A program made the position numbers and the translations under genes. Shown one piece after another: positions 32,353 through 33,367 of a stretch of 33,367 bases of DNA; within the stretch, counting starts at the first letter, position 1; every line of letters starts with the position of its first letter. The notes under the pieces are model-generated. The model did no database searches. It was not told the origin of the DNA and saw nothing but the letters and a program-made list of their open reading frames with translations. Source of the DNA: JAVBOJ01 sp031550755 (GTDB lineage: Bacteria > Bacillota > Clostridia > Oscillospirales > UBA929); the NCBI GenBank assembly GCA_031550755.1, contig JAVBOJ010000131.1:1-33367 (forward strand). Direction: 5' to 3'.

Positions 32353-33367
32353 GTTCTCTGCCTCTTCCTCTCCGCCGAGCAGCGCCCGGCTCTCGGCCTC
32401 GGGCAGGGAGGACACCTCGCGCAGATGGCGCTGGATGACCCGCGTGCGGGTGCCCACCAGCTTGCCCAGTTCATCCTCGGCCTGATGCAGACGGTTTTGC
32501 GCCTGCGCCAGCACGGCGGCAAACTTGTCAAACTCGGTTTTCACCGCCCCAAGCACCTGCCAGACCTCCGCCGAGCGCTTTTGCACCGCCAGCGTCTGAA
32601 AGCCCATTTGCAGCGCGTTGAGCAGGGCGGCCAGCGTCGTCGGCCCGGCGATGTTGATTTTGAATTCCCGCTGGAGCGCCTCGGCATACCCGCGCCGCAC
32701 CACCTCGGCATACAGCCCCTCCACCGGCAAAAACAGCACGGCGAAATCGGTCGTATAGGGCGGGGCGATGTATTTTTCGCTGACGTCGCGGGCGAACTGC
32801 CGCAGCGCCGCTTTTAATGTGGCGGCGGACGACTCGACCTGGGCGGAGTCGCCCGCGTCGTAGGCCGCCAGCAGTTTTTCATACGGATCCTGCGGGAATT
32901 TGGCGTCGATGGGCAGCCAGACGGGCTCCTTGCCGTCGCCGGGGAGCTTCACGGCGAACTCCACCCGCTCGCGCGCGCCGGGGCGCACCGCCACATTGGT
33001 ATCATATTGCTCGGGCGACAAAAGTTGCTCCAAAATCGCGCCGAGCTGGATTTCGCCCAACATGCCGCGGGTTTTGACGTTGGACAGCACCCGCTTGAGG
33101 TCGCCCACGCCGGCGGCCAAATTTTGCATCTCACCGAGACCTTTGTAGACCTCCTCCAGGCGCTGGCTGACCAGCTGGAAGGACTGCCCGATGCGCTCCT
33201 CCAGCGTTTTTTGCAGGCGCTGATCGACCGTCTCGCGGATGGATTCCAGTTTTTTCTCATTGTCCTCGCGCAGGGCTTGCAGCCGCCGCTCGAGGGTTTC
33301 GCGCAGCTCGTTGTGTTGGGTGGCGAAGCCGGCCAGCCGCGCGTCCAGCCGGGCGACACTCTCGCCC
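32347..33367 (-). CDS. rmuC: RmuC-family DNA recombination protein, 5' end outside the window
   Basis: About 339 C-terminal residues are visible; the frame stays open to the right edge. The visible N-terminal part is a long coiled coil (Glu/Arg/Leu-rich), followed by the RmuC core: G-L-G-E-M-Q-N-L-A-A-G-V-G-D-L-K-R-V-L-S-N-V-K-T-R-G, then P-I-D-A-K-F-P and T-D-F-A-V-L-F-L-P-V-E-G-L-Y-A-E-V, which form the endonuclease-like fold. RmuC limits recombination at inverted repeats in E. coli. The internal ATG at 33129 is not the start, since conserved sequence precedes it. The C-terminus ends in Glu-rich residues and a stop codon supplied by an ATCTGTT repeat. Confidence 0.92.
   Translation of the reverse strand, partial: GESVARLDARLAGFATQHNELRETLERRLQALREDNEKKLESIRETVDQRLQKTLEERIGQSFQLVSQRLEEVYKGLGEMQNLAAGVGDLKRVLSNVKTRGMLGEIQLGAILEQLLSPEQYDTNVAVRPGARERVEFAVKLPGDGKEPVWLPIDAKFPQDPYEKLLAAYDAGDSAQVESSAATLKAALRQFARDVSEKYIAPPYTTDFAVLFLPVEGLYAEVVRRGYAEALQREFKINIAGPTTLAALLNALQMGFQTLAVQKRSAEVWQVLGAVKTEFDKFAAVLAQAQNRLHQAEDELGKLVGTRTRVIQRHLREVSSLPEAESRALLGGEEEAENI

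Overview
The window looks like chromosomal DNA from an uncultured, GC-rich (roughly 60%), motile member of the Clostridia, possibly Oscillospirales. The evidence is a SigD-type flagellar promoter before fliD-fliS-flgN, an SLH-domain surface protein, a small protein resembling a clostridial spore-surface family, a SpoVB-like flippase, GGAGG-type ribosome binding sites and consensus housekeeping promoters. The placement below class level is inference.

Layout. Positions 1-3859 hold a very large protein I do not recognise; its 5' end is uncertain. A two-gene tRNA operon (Asp, Thr) follows on the minus strand with a consensus promoter. Next, also on minus, come an acetate-type transporter (satP family), an unannotated 31-residue membrane peptide with its own consensus promoter and terminator, and a KdpE/KdpD-like response regulator and short sensor kinase. 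Two pairs of KdpE-like direct repeats lie upstream of the kinase.

From 7671 to 17649 all genes run on the plus strand: a complete F1Fo ATP synthase operon (atpBEFHAGDC), flagellar stator genes motA-motB, a PiT phosphate permease and its DUF47 partner. No intrinsic terminator was seen until 17667. The c subunit lacks the extra ligands of Na+-type rings, so proton coupling is likely. The atp operon is interrupted between atpA and atpG by about 280 bases of interspersed repeats.

From 17781 to 27016 lie an SLH protein (minus), a DUF3787-like small protein (plus), a YmaF-family protein with Lys/Asp tandem repeats (plus), a flippase (minus), flgN-fliS-fliD (minus), a VOC-domain enzyme, and a polytopic WsfD-like protein fused to a DUF6273-like domain (minus). 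The last part has acetolactate synthase ilvB-ilvN (plus), an AT-richer orphan membrane-protein gene flanked by inverted repeats, an ABC exporter with an unusual Walker B motif (minus), and the 3' part of rmuC, which runs off the right edge.

Three families of short interspersed repeats run through the window. One (11217, 27088 and a fragment at 17725) folds into stem-loops with compensatory base changes. A second, built on ATCTGTT units, occurs at 11413, 29434, 30457 and 32326, and supplies the stop codons of ilvN, the ABC exporter and rmuC. A third is the GTAGGGG-type hairpin. The best candidates for something new are the covarying structured repeat, the inverted-repeat-flanked orphan gene, the 31-residue peptide and the large first protein.
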